A DNA stretch of 35,330 bases, taken from Flavobacteriales bacterium. GTDB lineage: Bacteria > Bacteroidota > Bacteroidia > UBA10329. Position 1 is the first letter of the stretch; every line of letters starts with the position of its first letter. The notes under the pieces were generated by a model. It worked only from the letters and a program-made list of their open reading frames with translations. It was not told the DNA's origin and made no database searches. Location: assembly GCA_016124845.1 (NCBI GenBank), contig WGMW01000061.1, forward strand, positions 1 to 35,330, given 5' to 3'. Positions 9,251 to 18,444 of this stretch are shown here, piece by piece. Both the position numbers and the translations under genes were made by a program.

Positions 9251-10957
9251 ATGCCCAAACAAAAGAACATACTGCTTGTAGGGTTAAGCATCCTTGCCAT
9301 GGCGCTGGTCTTTGCCAGCTTGGTCGACCCAGAATTTTGGTGGGGTATTCATTGGTTGGCATTTCTTCCAACGGAACTTAAAGTCGGATTTCTCCTGCTG
9401 GCAGCCGTTCCATTTTTGCTTTTGATCCCGAGCCTGAAGATTGATCGGTTACTCTCCAAGAGTTGGGCGAAATGGTCCGTTTTCAGTTTGCTTCTGCTCG
9501 GGGCACTTTTCATGTTCGATCACTTTCCCATTGTAATGGACATGTACGGGAATGCATATCAATATGTCGGTTTCCGTAATGAGATGTTCACCGCATACCC
9601 TGAACAGGCGATCGATGAACTGCTAACATTTGAACTGGTGCCTTCGGCTGGAAGAAAGACCATTCTGCACTCATACACGGTCATTTCCTATTATGCGGAA
9701 CTTGAATACGGAACCATCTTCAAGTGGGCAGGACTCATTTTCGAATTCCTTTTCATCGGTCTTTGGATCTGGTTCGTCCATGGAAAGGTCAAGCAACCAT
9801 TGTGGCAGATCATGTTGGTTATCATTGGAATTTTTGCACCGCTCACGCAAGTGTTCTATGATCACACCGAAACTTACGCGCCCTGTTTTTTCGCCATGCT
9901 GCTTTGGTTGGTGCTGATGGTTGCGCAGGTGCGTTCGCGCAATTCCAAACTGCTGTGGATGCTTGCCGTGCTGTATCTCATCAACGTGAAAATGCATCCC
10001 GTAACGGTGCTTCTGGGGCCTGCGCTTGCACTCGCCTTCGTTTATCAATATGCTTCGTCCAGATCATCATGGCTGTTCACTTGGAAAGGACTTTCAGGGG
10101 CGATCATTGCACCGATATTTTTGATGGGCGCGGTACTTTATTTCTTCATTCTCCATGATTATGATGATCCGCGTTTTTTGGAAGGTGTGACCGATGCCGA
10201 ACGGGTCTTTCTACCGCTTCTTTCCCCAGCACCTCCGCTTGACAGATACAACCTGCTCAGCTTAAACCACATTGCCGATTACGCGAACATGATGCTTCAT
10301 TGGTCCATTCCAGCTTGGCTTATTGTTGCTGGTGGGCTCGTGATAGTGGGTGCAAAAAGATTGTTCCACTCCGTGGAGAGCAAGCTCATATTCCTGACGC
10401 TCCTGCTGTTCGCATCCTTCTTCTTTGTGTTCAATCCGTTGCTTTCCATGCCCATGGATTGGGATGTTTTCTCATTCCCTGCCATTGTGCTATTGGTGCT
10501 CTCGGTATTGGTCGTAGAGCAGATTCAGGACGAACGAACAAGCAAGATCCTTGTTCCTGCGGCCATCTCCCTTCAGGTGCTGCTTATTCCCATGTTCCTC
10601 GTCAATGCAGATAAGAAAATGCTTTCCCAACGCTTGGAGAAGGTCGGGGTTCATGTCTTCAAAACGTATTATCTCCACTCGACCCGCATTCTTTTTGGTG
10701 CTTGGAACATGACCGAAAACGTGGATGAATACTTCAACAGAAAGCGGGCAATTGAAGATGAGTTACAACCGTTTGCCTTGCTTGGCAACGACCCGAAATA
10801 TGCGAATCTTTTGATGGATGACGGGTTTTACTATCTCCGTTACGGAAACGATCCCGCAAAGGCGCTCGGTTTTCTGAGGGAGGCACTTCGGTACAATCCG
10901 AGTTCGGTTGAAATACAAGAGTTGTTGCGGGAAGCACAGGCAAACGTGAACCGATGA
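9251..10957 (+). CDS. Multi-pass membrane protein, possible GT-C-like transferase (paralogue of 21883-23799)
   Basis: 568 residues with about ten to twelve TM helices and a soluble C-terminal tail with a single TPR-like helix pair (about residues 525-565). I do not recognise a named family. Conserved blocks shared with the protein at 21883 are a WG.H.LAFL opening, an E.YAP block (ETYAP), a long loop with PLLSPAPPLDRYNLLS, and MPMDWDVFSFPA. Conserved acidic and aromatic residues in loops are compatible with a GT-C-type membrane glycosyltransferase, but this is inference. The ATG start lies 63 bases after the previous gene, and the stop overlaps the next start by four bases (ATGA). A TATCTTG sequence 40 bases upstream of the start weakly resembles a Bacteroidota -7 box. 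Confidence 0.65.
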   Translation: MPKQKNILLVGLSILAMALVFASLVDPEFWWGIHWLAFLPTELKVGFLLLAAVPFLLLIPSLKIDRLLSKSWAKWSVFSLLLLGALFMFDHFPIVMDMYGNAYQYVGFRNEMFTAYPEQAIDELLTFELVPSAGRKTILHSYTVISYYAELEYGTIFKWAGLIFEFLFIGLWIWFVHGKVKQPLWQIMLVIIGIFAPLTQVFYDHTETYAPCFFAMLLWLVLMVAQVRSRNSKLLWMLAVLYLINVKMHPVTVLLGPALALAFVYQYASSRSSWLFTWKGLSGAIIAPIFLMGAVLYFFILHDYDDPRFLEGVTDAERVFLPLLSPAPPLDRYNLLSLNHIADYANMMLHWSIPAWLIVAGGLVIVGAKRLFHSVESKLIFLTLLLFASFFFVFNPLLSMPMDWDVFSFPAIVLLVLSVLVVEQIQDERTSKILVPAAISLQVLLIPMFLVNADKKMLSQRLEKVGVHVFKTYYLHSTRILFGAWNMTENVDEYFNRKRAIEDELQPFALLGNDPKYANLLMDDGFYYLRYGNDPAKALGFLREALRYNPSSVEIQELLREAQANVNR

Positions 10958-12837
10958 ACGGGAGGCAGCGAAGCATAGGAGCTGTTGCTCTGATTCTGGT
11001 CTGTACCATTGCCGCCATGTTTCCAACCCTGCTCAATGGTTGGACCAGTTGGGATGATAAGGTCTATGTGCTCGATAACGCCTTGATTCAGCACCTTTCG
11101 TGGGCAAACCTCAAAGCGATCTTCACCACGTTGGAAGTCAATGGAACGTATTCTCCGTTGGTGCTTCTGAGTTGGGCAGCCAACTATTGGATTGAGGGAA
11201 ATTCTCCGTTCGGCTACCATTTGCTCAACCTGTTGCTTCATGCAGCCAATGCAGTACTTGTTTTTCTATTTGTTCGCAGGCTGAGTGAAAGCCTGACCGT
11301 TGCCACGCTTGCAGCTCTCTTGTTCGGCATCCATCCCATGAATGTGGAGCCTGTGGCTTGGATAACAGGGCGGAAAGATGTTCTCTACGCGTTCTTCTCG
11401 CTGCTTTCACTTACCACGTATGTCAAATATGCGCAGCAGGGTTTCAAAAATCGAAGCTTGGTGTTTTGGTCGTGTCTGTTTTTGCTTTTCGCTTTGCTTT
11501 CCAAAGCCACAGCGGTTGTCGTACCCATTTGGATGTTGCTCATTGATCTGCGCTTCGCGGATCGATTGAACAAAAAGATCCTGTTGCAGAAGCTGCCATT
11601 TCTTTCCTTGGCCGGTGTTTTCGGACTGCTGGCCATCTATGCGCAGCAACAGACGCCAGCGCTCTCAACTGCTATTGATCGCTCATTCCTCCATTCTATT
11701 CTATCTGCGGGCTACAGCCATTTGATGTACTTTCTCAAAGCCCTGTTTCCGTTCCAATTGGCGGCATTTCATCCTTATCCGAAAGAAGGAATCACAACGG
11801 ATCTGCTATCGTGGTTCGGTCTGATTCTTTGGCTCGGAACCGCTTTCGCAAGTGCCTTTTGGTTCTCCAAAAACAAGCGGTCGTTGACTGCCTTTGGAGT
11901 GTTGTTTTTCCTCATCGGCATCTTTCCTGTCTCGCAGATCATTCCTGTCGGGGAAGCCGTTCTGGCCGATCGCTACGCATACCTTCCGTACATCGGTCTG
12001 TTCGTGGCTTCAGTAGTTTTTCTTGAACGTTTGATGAATCGCAATGGGATCAAACCAATGCTCATTCAGGTGACGATTCTTGGCTATGCGTTCTGGTTGG
12101 GTTTCAGCTCATTCCAAACTGCCAGAACGTGGGAGAATGATGACACGCTTTGGACGAATGTGATGCGGATCTATCCCGATTGTGCCAAGGCGTATGTGAA
12201 CCGAGGTTCATACTGCGCAAATAGGAATGAGACGGAGTTGGCGCTTTTGGACATGGAGAAGGCGCTGTCGTTGAATCCGAACATGCTCGAACTCCATCAA
12301 CAACTTGGATTGCTTTACCAACGACTTGAGCGGTTCGATGACGCGGAAAGATCGTTCACCAACGCGCTGAAACTGGATCCAACGTACGAACCTGCATTAT
12401 TGAACCGAGCCTTGAATTTCGCCTATCTGGGCAATTTGGAAAAAGCAATTACCGACCTCACGTTGGTTACGGTGGTCAACGAAAGCAACTCGCTGGCTTA
12501 CCTGAACCGAGGTGTACTTTATGAGCAAGTAGGTGCGATGAACTTGGCGATGGCTGATTACACAAAGGTGGTTGAACTGAAGCCGCTTGAACACGAAGGA
12601 TTCCAATATCGGGCCGTGTTGAATTTCAGGACAGGCGATCTGAATCAGGCGTTGCAAGATGCGTTGAAGTGGGAAGACCTACGGCCGAAAGATGCCAAGG
12701 CGCAACGCTGGCTTGCTCGCATCTATTTCAAATTAGATGATCTGGAGCTTGCCCGAACACATGCACGCAGGGCAGCAGAACTGGGCGGCCCATTGGAACC
12801 GCAGGAATTGGAGCAGCTCGGAACGGACCAACGCTAA
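10954..12837 (+). CDS. TMTC-like multi-pass membrane protein with C-terminal TPRs (second copy)
   Basis: 627 residues, a paralogue of the 7301 gene at similar length and with the same order of parts. TM1 is followed by SWDDKVYVLDN (Asp34-Asp35) in loop 1. HPMNVEPVAWITGRKD and ADRYAYLPYIG are TMTC-like signatures, and about ten TM helices are present. TPRs occupy residues about 410-620 (AYVNRGSYCANRNETELAL, AYLNRGVLYEQVGAMNLAM). The ATG overlaps the preceding stop (ATGA), so translation is probably coupled. The stop shares the tetranucleotide CTAA at 12834-12837 with the converging epimerase gene. The candidate role is glycosylation of exported proteins or glycans at the outer face of the inner membrane. 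Substrate and sugar are unknown. Confidence 0.75.
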   Translation: MNGRQRSIGAVALILVCTIAAMFPTLLNGWTSWDDKVYVLDNALIQHLSWANLKAIFTTLEVNGTYSPLVLLSWAANYWIEGNSPFGYHLLNLLLHAANAVLVFLFVRRLSESLTVATLAALLFGIHPMNVEPVAWITGRKDVLYAFFSLLSLTTYVKYAQQGFKNRSLVFWSCLFLLFALLSKATAVVVPIWMLLIDLRFADRLNKKILLQKLPFLSLAGVFGLLAIYAQQQTPALSTAIDRSFLHSILSAGYSHLMYFLKALFPFQLAAFHPYPKEGITTDLLSWFGLILWLGTAFASAFWFSKNKRSLTAFGVLFFLIGIFPVSQIIPVGEAVLADRYAYLPYIGLFVASVVFLERLMNRNGIKPMLIQVTILGYAFWLGFSSFQTARTWENDDTLWTNVMRIYPDCAKAYVNRGSYCANRNETELALLDMEKALSLNPNMLELHQQLGLLYQRLERFDDAERSFTNALKLDPTYEPALLNRALNFAYLGNLEKAITDLTLVTVVNESNSLAYLNRGVLYEQVGAMNLAMADYTKVVELKPLEHEGFQYRAVLNFRTGDLNQALQDALKWEDLRPKDAKAQRWLARIYFKLDDLELARTHARRAAELGGPLEPQELEQLGTDQR

Positions 12838-14144
12838 CGGTCCATCACCTCAAAACGACTGACACCGATCGATTTTCGGAAGTCATCATTGCTGTAAAAA
12901 ATGGCAAACTGGTAATGGCCTGGTTGTAACTGAAACGTGGCCTTGTGTTCGGAAACTCCGTTCTGAGCCTGCCATTTTTCCTCCTCAAAAAGTGCCTCAT
13001 CCCAATGATAACGGTAAAGAATATGCACCTCGCTTACTGTCGAATCAATCTCAACAAACAGGGTTTTCGGTCGGTCAACGAAGGTTTCCTGCGTGGTTAC
13101 AAATCCGTACCACGGAAATGGACGTACCGCTTTGCCCTCAATTTCCTTCGCCTCAAATGAATCGTAAACTACGTTATCTGAAAACTGTGTCTCTATTTCA
13201 GTCTTCGTGAGATTGCCTACAATAGAGAAGGGTTGATCAGTGAAATGAATCCACGGTCCCGAAGCATTCGGTTCCTTATTATACAGCATGGCACTCCAAA
13301 TGCACAGCTGCCGCAGGTAAAATGGGTCGGACAGCATTTGATGAAGTTGCATCAACTGGAATATCTGTAGCCGTATGTAGTGCGGACGATTTGGATAAAG
13401 TGGCCGTTGGTTGTACTTGGTCCACGAGCGTTGGTCGTAATATGGAAGCGCGGTTCGTAGGCTGACGAGGCACTCCTCCAAAATGCGGATGGCACGTGCG
13501 TCTGTGCGATAGATCAGGCAGTAGTCCATGAGCCCGAAAAGGCCGAACATGAACCCGTTCAACACCTCTGGGCTCTGCGGTGAGTTCGGGTACTCCTCTA
13601 TCCACAGAAGATTTTCGGGTGTTCGAGAGAGGCATCCGCCCTTTTCCTGCGGCATCAGTAGCGTGTAGGCCAATTTCTCCACGGTCGGATAGACGCTCGT
13701 GTCCTTTGTCACAGCCGCATATCGCAACAGAAAGCTGATGCCCAGTCCCTGTGCCATGCCCGAATACCAAGGTGGCTGCAGGTCATTGTGTTCCGTCAGG
13801 TACGGAAGTCCTATGCCCTTGCCATCAAACAGCTCATGCACAAGATTCTTGTCCAAGAAATACGATAGCTGGTTCTTCGCCTTCTGCAGATATTCCTCAT
13901 TTCCTGTCTGCTCGTATTCATTCAGGCAAAGAATGCCATAATAGCAGATGGAAACGGGATGATAATTGCCTTCGAGCTGGACGATGTTTCGCGCATCAAA
14001 CTGCTTGGACGTGTCGTTCTCAAATCCTTCAATGTCCAAGCGGTCTACCACGCAGGAATAGCGGGCCAACGGCTGGCCGAACACATGAATTCCTGAGAGA
14101 AGAACCCAACAGACAACGACCATGAAACCGACAATTCTCTGCAT
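12834..14144 (-). CDS. Exported D-glucuronyl C5-epimerase-like protein
   Basis: 436 residues with a signal peptide (about 1-23, ending VFGQ). Residues about 100-290 match the C-terminal catalytic domain of heparan sulfate D-glucuronyl C5-epimerase (Glce): WYSGMAQGLGISFLLR, WIEEYPNSPQSPEVLNGFMF, YDQRSWTKYN and PHYIRLQIFQL. The vertebrate enzyme's active site uses a Glu-Tyr pair and two later tyrosines; the counterparts here appear to be Glu184-Tyr185, Tyr244 and Tyr256. A beta-rich domain of unknown role follows (about 300-436). Expected chemistry: C5 inversion of D-glucuronate to L-iduronate within a polymer, here in the periplasm or at the surface. It is last in a minus-strand operon, three bases after the YfhO-like gene. 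Another uronate epimerase or a lyase-like activity remains possible. Confidence 0.75.
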   Translation of the reverse strand: MQRIVGFMVVVCWVLLSGIHVFGQPLARYSCVVDRLDIEGFENDTSKQFDARNIVQLEGNYHPVSICYYGILCLNEYEQTGNEEYLQKAKNQLSYFLDKNLVHELFDGKGIGLPYLTEHNDLQPPWYSGMAQGLGISFLLRYAAVTKDTSVYPTVEKLAYTLLMPQEKGGCLSRTPENLLWIEEYPNSPQSPEVLNGFMFGLFGLMDYCLIYRTDARAIRILEECLVSLRTALPYYDQRSWTKYNQRPLYPNRPHYIRLQIFQLMQLHQMLSDPFYLRQLCIWSAMLYNKEPNASGPWIHFTDQPFSIVGNLTKTEIETQFSDNVVYDSFEAKEIEGKAVRPFPWYGFVTTQETFVDRPKTLFVEIDSTVSEVHILYRYHWDEALFEEEKWQAQNGVSEHKATFQLQPGHYQFAIFYSNDDFRKSIGVSRFEVMDR

Positions 14145-14147
14145 CGG

Positions 14148-16709
14148 CTATGATTCGGTTGTTTCGGGCAAGTGCTCTTTCTTTCGGGCAAATAGGATTG
14201 AGCAACCGAAGATGGCAAGCAACCAAGTGCCTGACCCTGCGGCTGCCAACGGTTCTCCTTCTTTGAACGGTTTTGCTTCGTACTCGAATCGCACTTTGTG
14301 CAGACCAGGAGGTACGACAATTCCGCGCAGCAGGTAGTTGACGCGAACGTGTTCCACGGGCTCATCATCAATGAACGAATGCCAATAGTTGTTGCCCTGA
14401 TACCAGATTTCGGACATCACCAAAAGCTTGGTTCTATCGGTAGAAACGAGATAGGCGACCTTACCTGGCGATCTGGCGCTCAGCTCAACCTTGCTGAATG
14501 CGGAAGCTGCGGTATCAACACTTGCAAGTTGACTCTTGAAACGCTCATCAACTGTGACGAATTTCGCTCTGTCCAGCTTGCTTAGAAGCTCCATTTCTTC
14601 GTCAGGACCATTGACCCATGCGAGGGAATCGACAAACCAGGCAAACCCGTTGGCGGTGATGTTCTCGCGGAAGTCGTTCATGCCATATCCGACCTTGAAA
14701 AACCGCGCATTCAGCATATTGAGAATGGGAACTTCGGCCTGCCGAGAACCAGATTTGACCATTTGAATCTCACGGTCAAGGTAATGGTCGGTCAGATCCT
14801 GAAACCGTCTGAGTTTGGCCGCGTGGTTTCCACCGATGTTGTTGAAATAGTACGATGGTCGGGCATCCTGCATCACGGCAGCCGTCAGGTCGATCACTCG
14901 ATCACTTGCGAGTGCGATGCGGCTGATGGTAACATCCGCATCCGAAGGCGGTGAGGCTCTGATAAAATCTTCCGATTTGGCGAAGGTTGCACTTGTACTG
15001 TAAGGTCTGTCAACCAGTAGCAGATCGACCGTGGTCATTACGCCCAAAAGCAGAACGGCACGCGTACCACGAAGCCATCCTTTTATCCAAGAAAGCATGG
15101 CGATAACCACGATGATCAAAAGCACTGATCCACGGAACGCATCCGAACGCATCGCGCTTGCACGGTCGCTTCGGAGGGCTTCCAAAAGTCCGTCCACCAC
15201 CTTTTCGGGATTTCCCAGATGGATCAGTTGGTTGCGGAAATTCTCATCAATGCCAACTCCGTGAGTTTCTGCGCCATAATCCCACGAAAAATCGAAATAT
15301 GATGGGCCGATGAGCAAGAAGAACAGGAAGAACAGCGACAACGCGGCTCCACCACCGATCAGCACTTTCCTTTTTTGCTTGAGTTGCTCTGGGTCTTTCA
15401 GCAAACGATGCAGCCCATCAACCGACACCCAGGCCATCAGGCCAACGGCCAGGCCAAGCACCATGGACGGTGCGCGGAAACGATTGAAAAATGGGACGTG
15501 ATCGAACATCAGTTGATTGATGAAACCTGTGTTGTCGCCAAGCGCAATGATGAAGTACAGCATCAGCATCGCACCAATGGTGATTCTCAGTTTCTTGGAT
15601 CCGAACACCATTCCCAACAGGAAGAGACAGAACGCCACAATTCCGATGTACGTGGGCGATTCGTTCACAGGTTTTTCGCCCCAGAACAATGGCACAACCG
15701 CTTCATCTCCAGAAATTCTTGAACCCTGAAGCCCTGTGCGTTGGATGTATTTGTAAGATTCCGAATCCTTGCCGACCAGTTCATGTGCCGAACCTCCCAC
15801 GATGTGCGGAAGGATCAGCGAGCCCATTTCCATCAGGTCGTGACTGAAAATGTACGCGTACTCGCGGTCGAGGCCATTGCTCTGACCTTGACTTTCGGCA
15901 GTAAGTATGCGCTTGCCACGGACCGAATCTTTCGTGTAAGCGTAATTGGACCAAAGCATGGAAATGTTCGGAAGCACTCCGATGATCACCGCCAATAATG
16001 CGAGGCCAACAGCTTTCGGAATCACAATTCCATCTTTCTCCCGTAAAAGCTGAATGCCACGGACCATGCCGAGTACAAAACCTCCGAGCAGCGCGTAATA
16101 CGTGATCTGCAAGTGGTTGGTGGCCAAGTGCAACGCACCGAAAAGCACCATCAGAAAGAACCCGCGCAGAAACCTGCGGTCGAAAAGCAAGTACAGCCCG
16201 ATCAGTATTGGCAGCGCGGTGGCAATGGCCTTGACCTTGGATGAGTGTCCTGCCGTCATGTTTCCCACATTGATGGTGGACAGGCCGAAGACCAACGCGC
16301 CCAAGAGTGCCAGCCAGACGGGATAGCCCGACACGACCAACGCAATGTAAAGACAGAGCATCGGGAACATGAGATGCACGATCTGTGGTTGCGTCCATTT
16401 TTCGAGCGAATTGACAAACCCAGATGCCCGGTTGTTGGGATAAACGGGATAGATGAGCGTGGTGGGCATGCCACAATAGCTTCGATCGGTCCAATTGGTC
16501 AGTTCGCCAGTCTGCTCATAATGCGCTTTCACATCGCGCTTCATGCCCAAACTGTGCAGTTTGTCGCCCTGCATGATCATCTTTCCCTGAAAAGCGGATG
16601 GCACCAGAATAAAGCATGTAAGCAGCATGACAGCAACCGCCACCAAGTGCTTGACTGCGGCCATGCTGAACCGTTGGATGGCTGATGTATTTTGCTTTTC
16701 CTCAGTCAT
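14148..16709 (-). CDS. YfhO-family multi-pass membrane protein
   Basis: 853 residues. One TM helix lies near residues 20-40, followed by a large extracytoplasmic loop with the NWTDRSYCGMPT block (about 72-83) typical of YfhO proteins. About a dozen further TM helices follow to about residue 565. A soluble, probably extracytoplasmic domain (about 590-820) precedes a last TM helix and a charged tail. YfhO in Firmicutes is a GT-C-fold protein needed to glycosylate lipoteichoic acid; Bacteroidota members often sit in surface-polysaccharide loci. Here it overlaps the upstream lipoprotein gene by eight bases and is followed after three bases by the epimerase gene. It is probably a membrane glycosyltransferase using a polyprenyl-linked sugar, with the acceptor unknown. 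Confidence 0.8.
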   Translation of the reverse strand: MTEEKQNTSAIQRFSMAAVKHLVAVAVMLLTCFILVPSAFQGKMIMQGDKLHSLGMKRDVKAHYEQTGELTNWTDRSYCGMPTTLIYPVYPNNRASGFVNSLEKWTQPQIVHLMFPMLCLYIALVVSGYPVWLALLGALVFGLSTINVGNMTAGHSSKVKAIATALPILIGLYLLFDRRFLRGFFLMVLFGALHLATNHLQITYYALLGGFVLGMVRGIQLLREKDGIVIPKAVGLALLAVIIGVLPNISMLWSNYAYTKDSVRGKRILTAESQGQSNGLDREYAYIFSHDLMEMGSLILPHIVGGSAHELVGKDSESYKYIQRTGLQGSRISGDEAVVPLFWGEKPVNESPTYIGIVAFCLFLLGMVFGSKKLRITIGAMLMLYFIIALGDNTGFINQLMFDHVPFFNRFRAPSMVLGLAVGLMAWVSVDGLHRLLKDPEQLKQKRKVLIGGGAALSLFFLFFLLIGPSYFDFSWDYGAETHGVGIDENFRNQLIHLGNPEKVVDGLLEALRSDRASAMRSDAFRGSVLLIIVVIAMLSWIKGWLRGTRAVLLLGVMTTVDLLLVDRPYSTSATFAKSEDFIRASPPSDADVTISRIALASDRVIDLTAAVMQDARPSYYFNNIGGNHAAKLRRFQDLTDHYLDREIQMVKSGSRQAEVPILNMLNARFFKVGYGMNDFRENITANGFAWFVDSLAWVNGPDEEMELLSKLDRAKFVTVDERFKSQLASVDTAASAFSKVELSARSPGKVAYLVSTDRTKLLVMSEIWYQGNNYWHSFIDDEPVEHVRVNYLLRGIVVPPGLHKVRFEYEAKPFKEGEPLAAAGSGTWLLAIFGCSILFARKKEHLPETTES

Positions 16710-17409
16710 TCGGCAACAGTTCGTTCAGGTTGAATTCTTCGGTCACCAGTTCTCCATTCTCTGAAGGTTTCATCAGAAAGACCATGGTTTCTGCCTCCTC
16801 GTTCAGCGACCAGTCCAGCAGTTCCCCGTTCGGGCTGGTAACCTCAAGTTCCTTCCCCGAACCGACATCCACCAATCGAAGTCCGTTCGTTGATCGTTCC
16901 AAAATGAACAGATGGCGCTTGGCCGTTCGCTGGTAGTCAAATGACTGATATTCAACACCTTTTGGTAAAAGCCAACTGTACGTATCCTTTTCCTGATCGT
17001 ACTTGATAACGCCTGTGAACGGACCTTCAAATTCCACTTCCACCTTTCGTATCGGGTTCGGGTAGAATGGATTGCCAGATTCGAACGAAGTGCCTTGGAC
17101 CAAAATGTTGCGGTTGTTCATATACCACGGCCCGACCGTGATGATCCAATAGGGCGTTCCGCTCACACCAATGGGCCGTCCGAGGGAAGATGGTGTGAAA
17201 TCGGTGCCGAGGCGTTGGTTGATGGTTTCGACCGAGATCAGCGAATCGGTGTACGCCAAGAATGAAATGCGCGTGTGCCGCTCGGCCGTTTCCTCCTCTT
17301 TCCGAACGCCCTTTTCGGAGCATGAGGAAAGCATCGCAACGCAAAGAAGAAGCAGGCCGAAACCTGTTCCGATACTTGCGATGGCACGCTTCTGTGTGGT
17401 CTTTCTCAT
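16702..17409 (-). CDS. Lipoprotein of unknown function
   Basis: 235 residues from the ATG at 17409; an in-frame TTG directly before it is less likely. A hydrophobic signal (about residues 13-28) ends in a lipobox LSSC, giving Cys30 as the lipidated residue. The mature part is beta-rich with repeated short strands (for example YWIITVGPWYMNN, HLFILERS and LRLVDVGSGKELEV), resembling part of a beta-propeller or sandwich. No catalytic motif is recognisable. It sits between a multi-pass membrane protein and the YfhO-like protein and overlaps the latter by eight bases. I infer an accessory envelope subunit of the glycan locus. Confidence 0.75.
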   Translation of the reverse strand: MRKTTQKRAIASIGTGFGLLLLCVAMLSSCSEKGVRKEEETAERHTRISFLAYTDSLISVETINQRLGTDFTPSSLGRPIGVSGTPYWIITVGPWYMNNRNILVQGTSFESGNPFYPNPIRKVEVEFEGPFTGVIKYDQEKDTYSWLLPKGVEYQSFDYQRTAKRHLFILERSTNGLRLVDVGSGKELEVTSPNGELLDWSLNEEAETMVFLMKPSENGELVTEEFNLNELLPND

Positions 17410-17424
17410 CAACGAATCACAAAC

Positions 17425-18444
17425 TTACCTCAGTTTTTCACTCGCCCAAACCACAATTGCCTTGGCACTGATGACGTTTAGCGGAAACTCCAGCACCACA
17501 TGCATGAAACTCAGTGCCAGCGCCCCATAAAACCCAAGGCGATAATCGATGATGAACAGGGCTGAAAACGTCAGCCAGATGGCGAGAATGAGCCAAGCGC
17601 GCTTGCCTGTAAGTCCTTTGTGCCAACCGATAATGGCCGTTTTGGTGAACCAGTTGAAGTAATGATACATGTACGCGAAGGCCACAAATCGCTGAAGTTT
17701 CAACTCCCAGTCTCCGTAGAAATAGAACGCGTTCGAATCGGTGAGGCCGAGCAGTTGCCCAACGCGGATGCTCAATCTGTGAAAACCAGAGGCAAGAAAG
17801 TTCTCCTTTGTCTGGTCGGCAAACGCGTAGAAGGAATGATCCACATCCACCAGCGCAATGAATGCAGGCGCGAGCAGCATGAGAAGAACCGAAAGAAACC
17901 CGATGGCCGATTGCGACTTGATGGCACCGTAAAGCATGAACGTGAGCGTGAACAGATACACATGGATCAGCGTTGGAACCAACGCGCCAAGCAGGACCAA
18001 CTGTAATGGAAACAGGTTGGATGCGATGGCGATGCCCACTCCGAGCAACAGCCCGATGGTGCGTTTTACGGGGTCTTTGATCAATGCGAGAATTGCTGCC
18101 GACCAAATGGAAAGCAGCAGAAATTCGTTCGAATAACGGTCGATGTGAACGACCATTTGTGAGGGAATTCCGCTGGAAAGCAAACCCATGAAACCGAGTA
18201 CTTTGGGAACCGTGAGAACAGCTACGACAATCCCGACAATCCATAGCCAAATCGTTTTCCCGCTCACGTAGTAGTTTCTATCGCGCAACCAGTTTATTTC
18301 GGTGAGATAGTGCAGCGGACCCAAGAATGCGTACGCCACCAAGAACGATCCGAACGGCATCAGGTAGGCCAAGGCCAATGCCAGTAGGATCAGCCCAAGG
18401 TTGAGCAGATCGATTCGTTCCGTTCTTGATGCAATGGCGGTCAT
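17425..18444 (-). CDS. Multi-pass membrane protein with paired HxxxE motifs, unknown function
   Basis: 339 residues with about nine predicted TM helices. Polar residues inside or next to helices stand out: His45-x3-Glu49 (GPLHYLTEINW), His161 (LIHVYLF), His261 (YHYFNW) and His315-x3-Glu319 (FMHVVLEF). Such buried His/Glu residues recall membrane metalloenzymes such as the Brp/Blh carotene dioxygenases or lipid desaturases and hydroxylases, but I cannot assign a family. The gene overlaps the GT4 gene by four bases and is followed 15 bases later by the lipoprotein gene, so it belongs to the glycan operon. It could equally be a structural membrane component. Confidence 0.7.
   Translation of the reverse strand: MTAIASRTERIDLLNLGLILLALALAYLMPFGSFLVAYAFLGPLHYLTEINWLRDRNYYVSGKTIWLWIVGIVVAVLTVPKVLGFMGLLSSGIPSQMVVHIDRYSNEFLLLSIWSAAILALIKDPVKRTIGLLLGVGIAIASNLFPLQLVLLGALVPTLIHVYLFTLTFMLYGAIKSQSAIGFLSVLLMLLAPAFIALVDVDHSFYAFADQTKENFLASGFHRLSIRVGQLLGLTDSNAFYFYGDWELKLQRFVAFAYMYHYFNWFTKTAIIGWHKGLTGKRAWLILAIWLTFSALFIIDYRLGFYGALALSFMHVVLEFPLNVISAKAIVVWASEKLR

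Noticed and set aside
15781-16494. Second long minus-strand frame (237 codons) inside the YfhO-like gene
   Set aside because: It is a shifted frame of the same strand with His/Arg-rich composition typical of out-of-frame translation; the YfhO frame has clear membrane segments.
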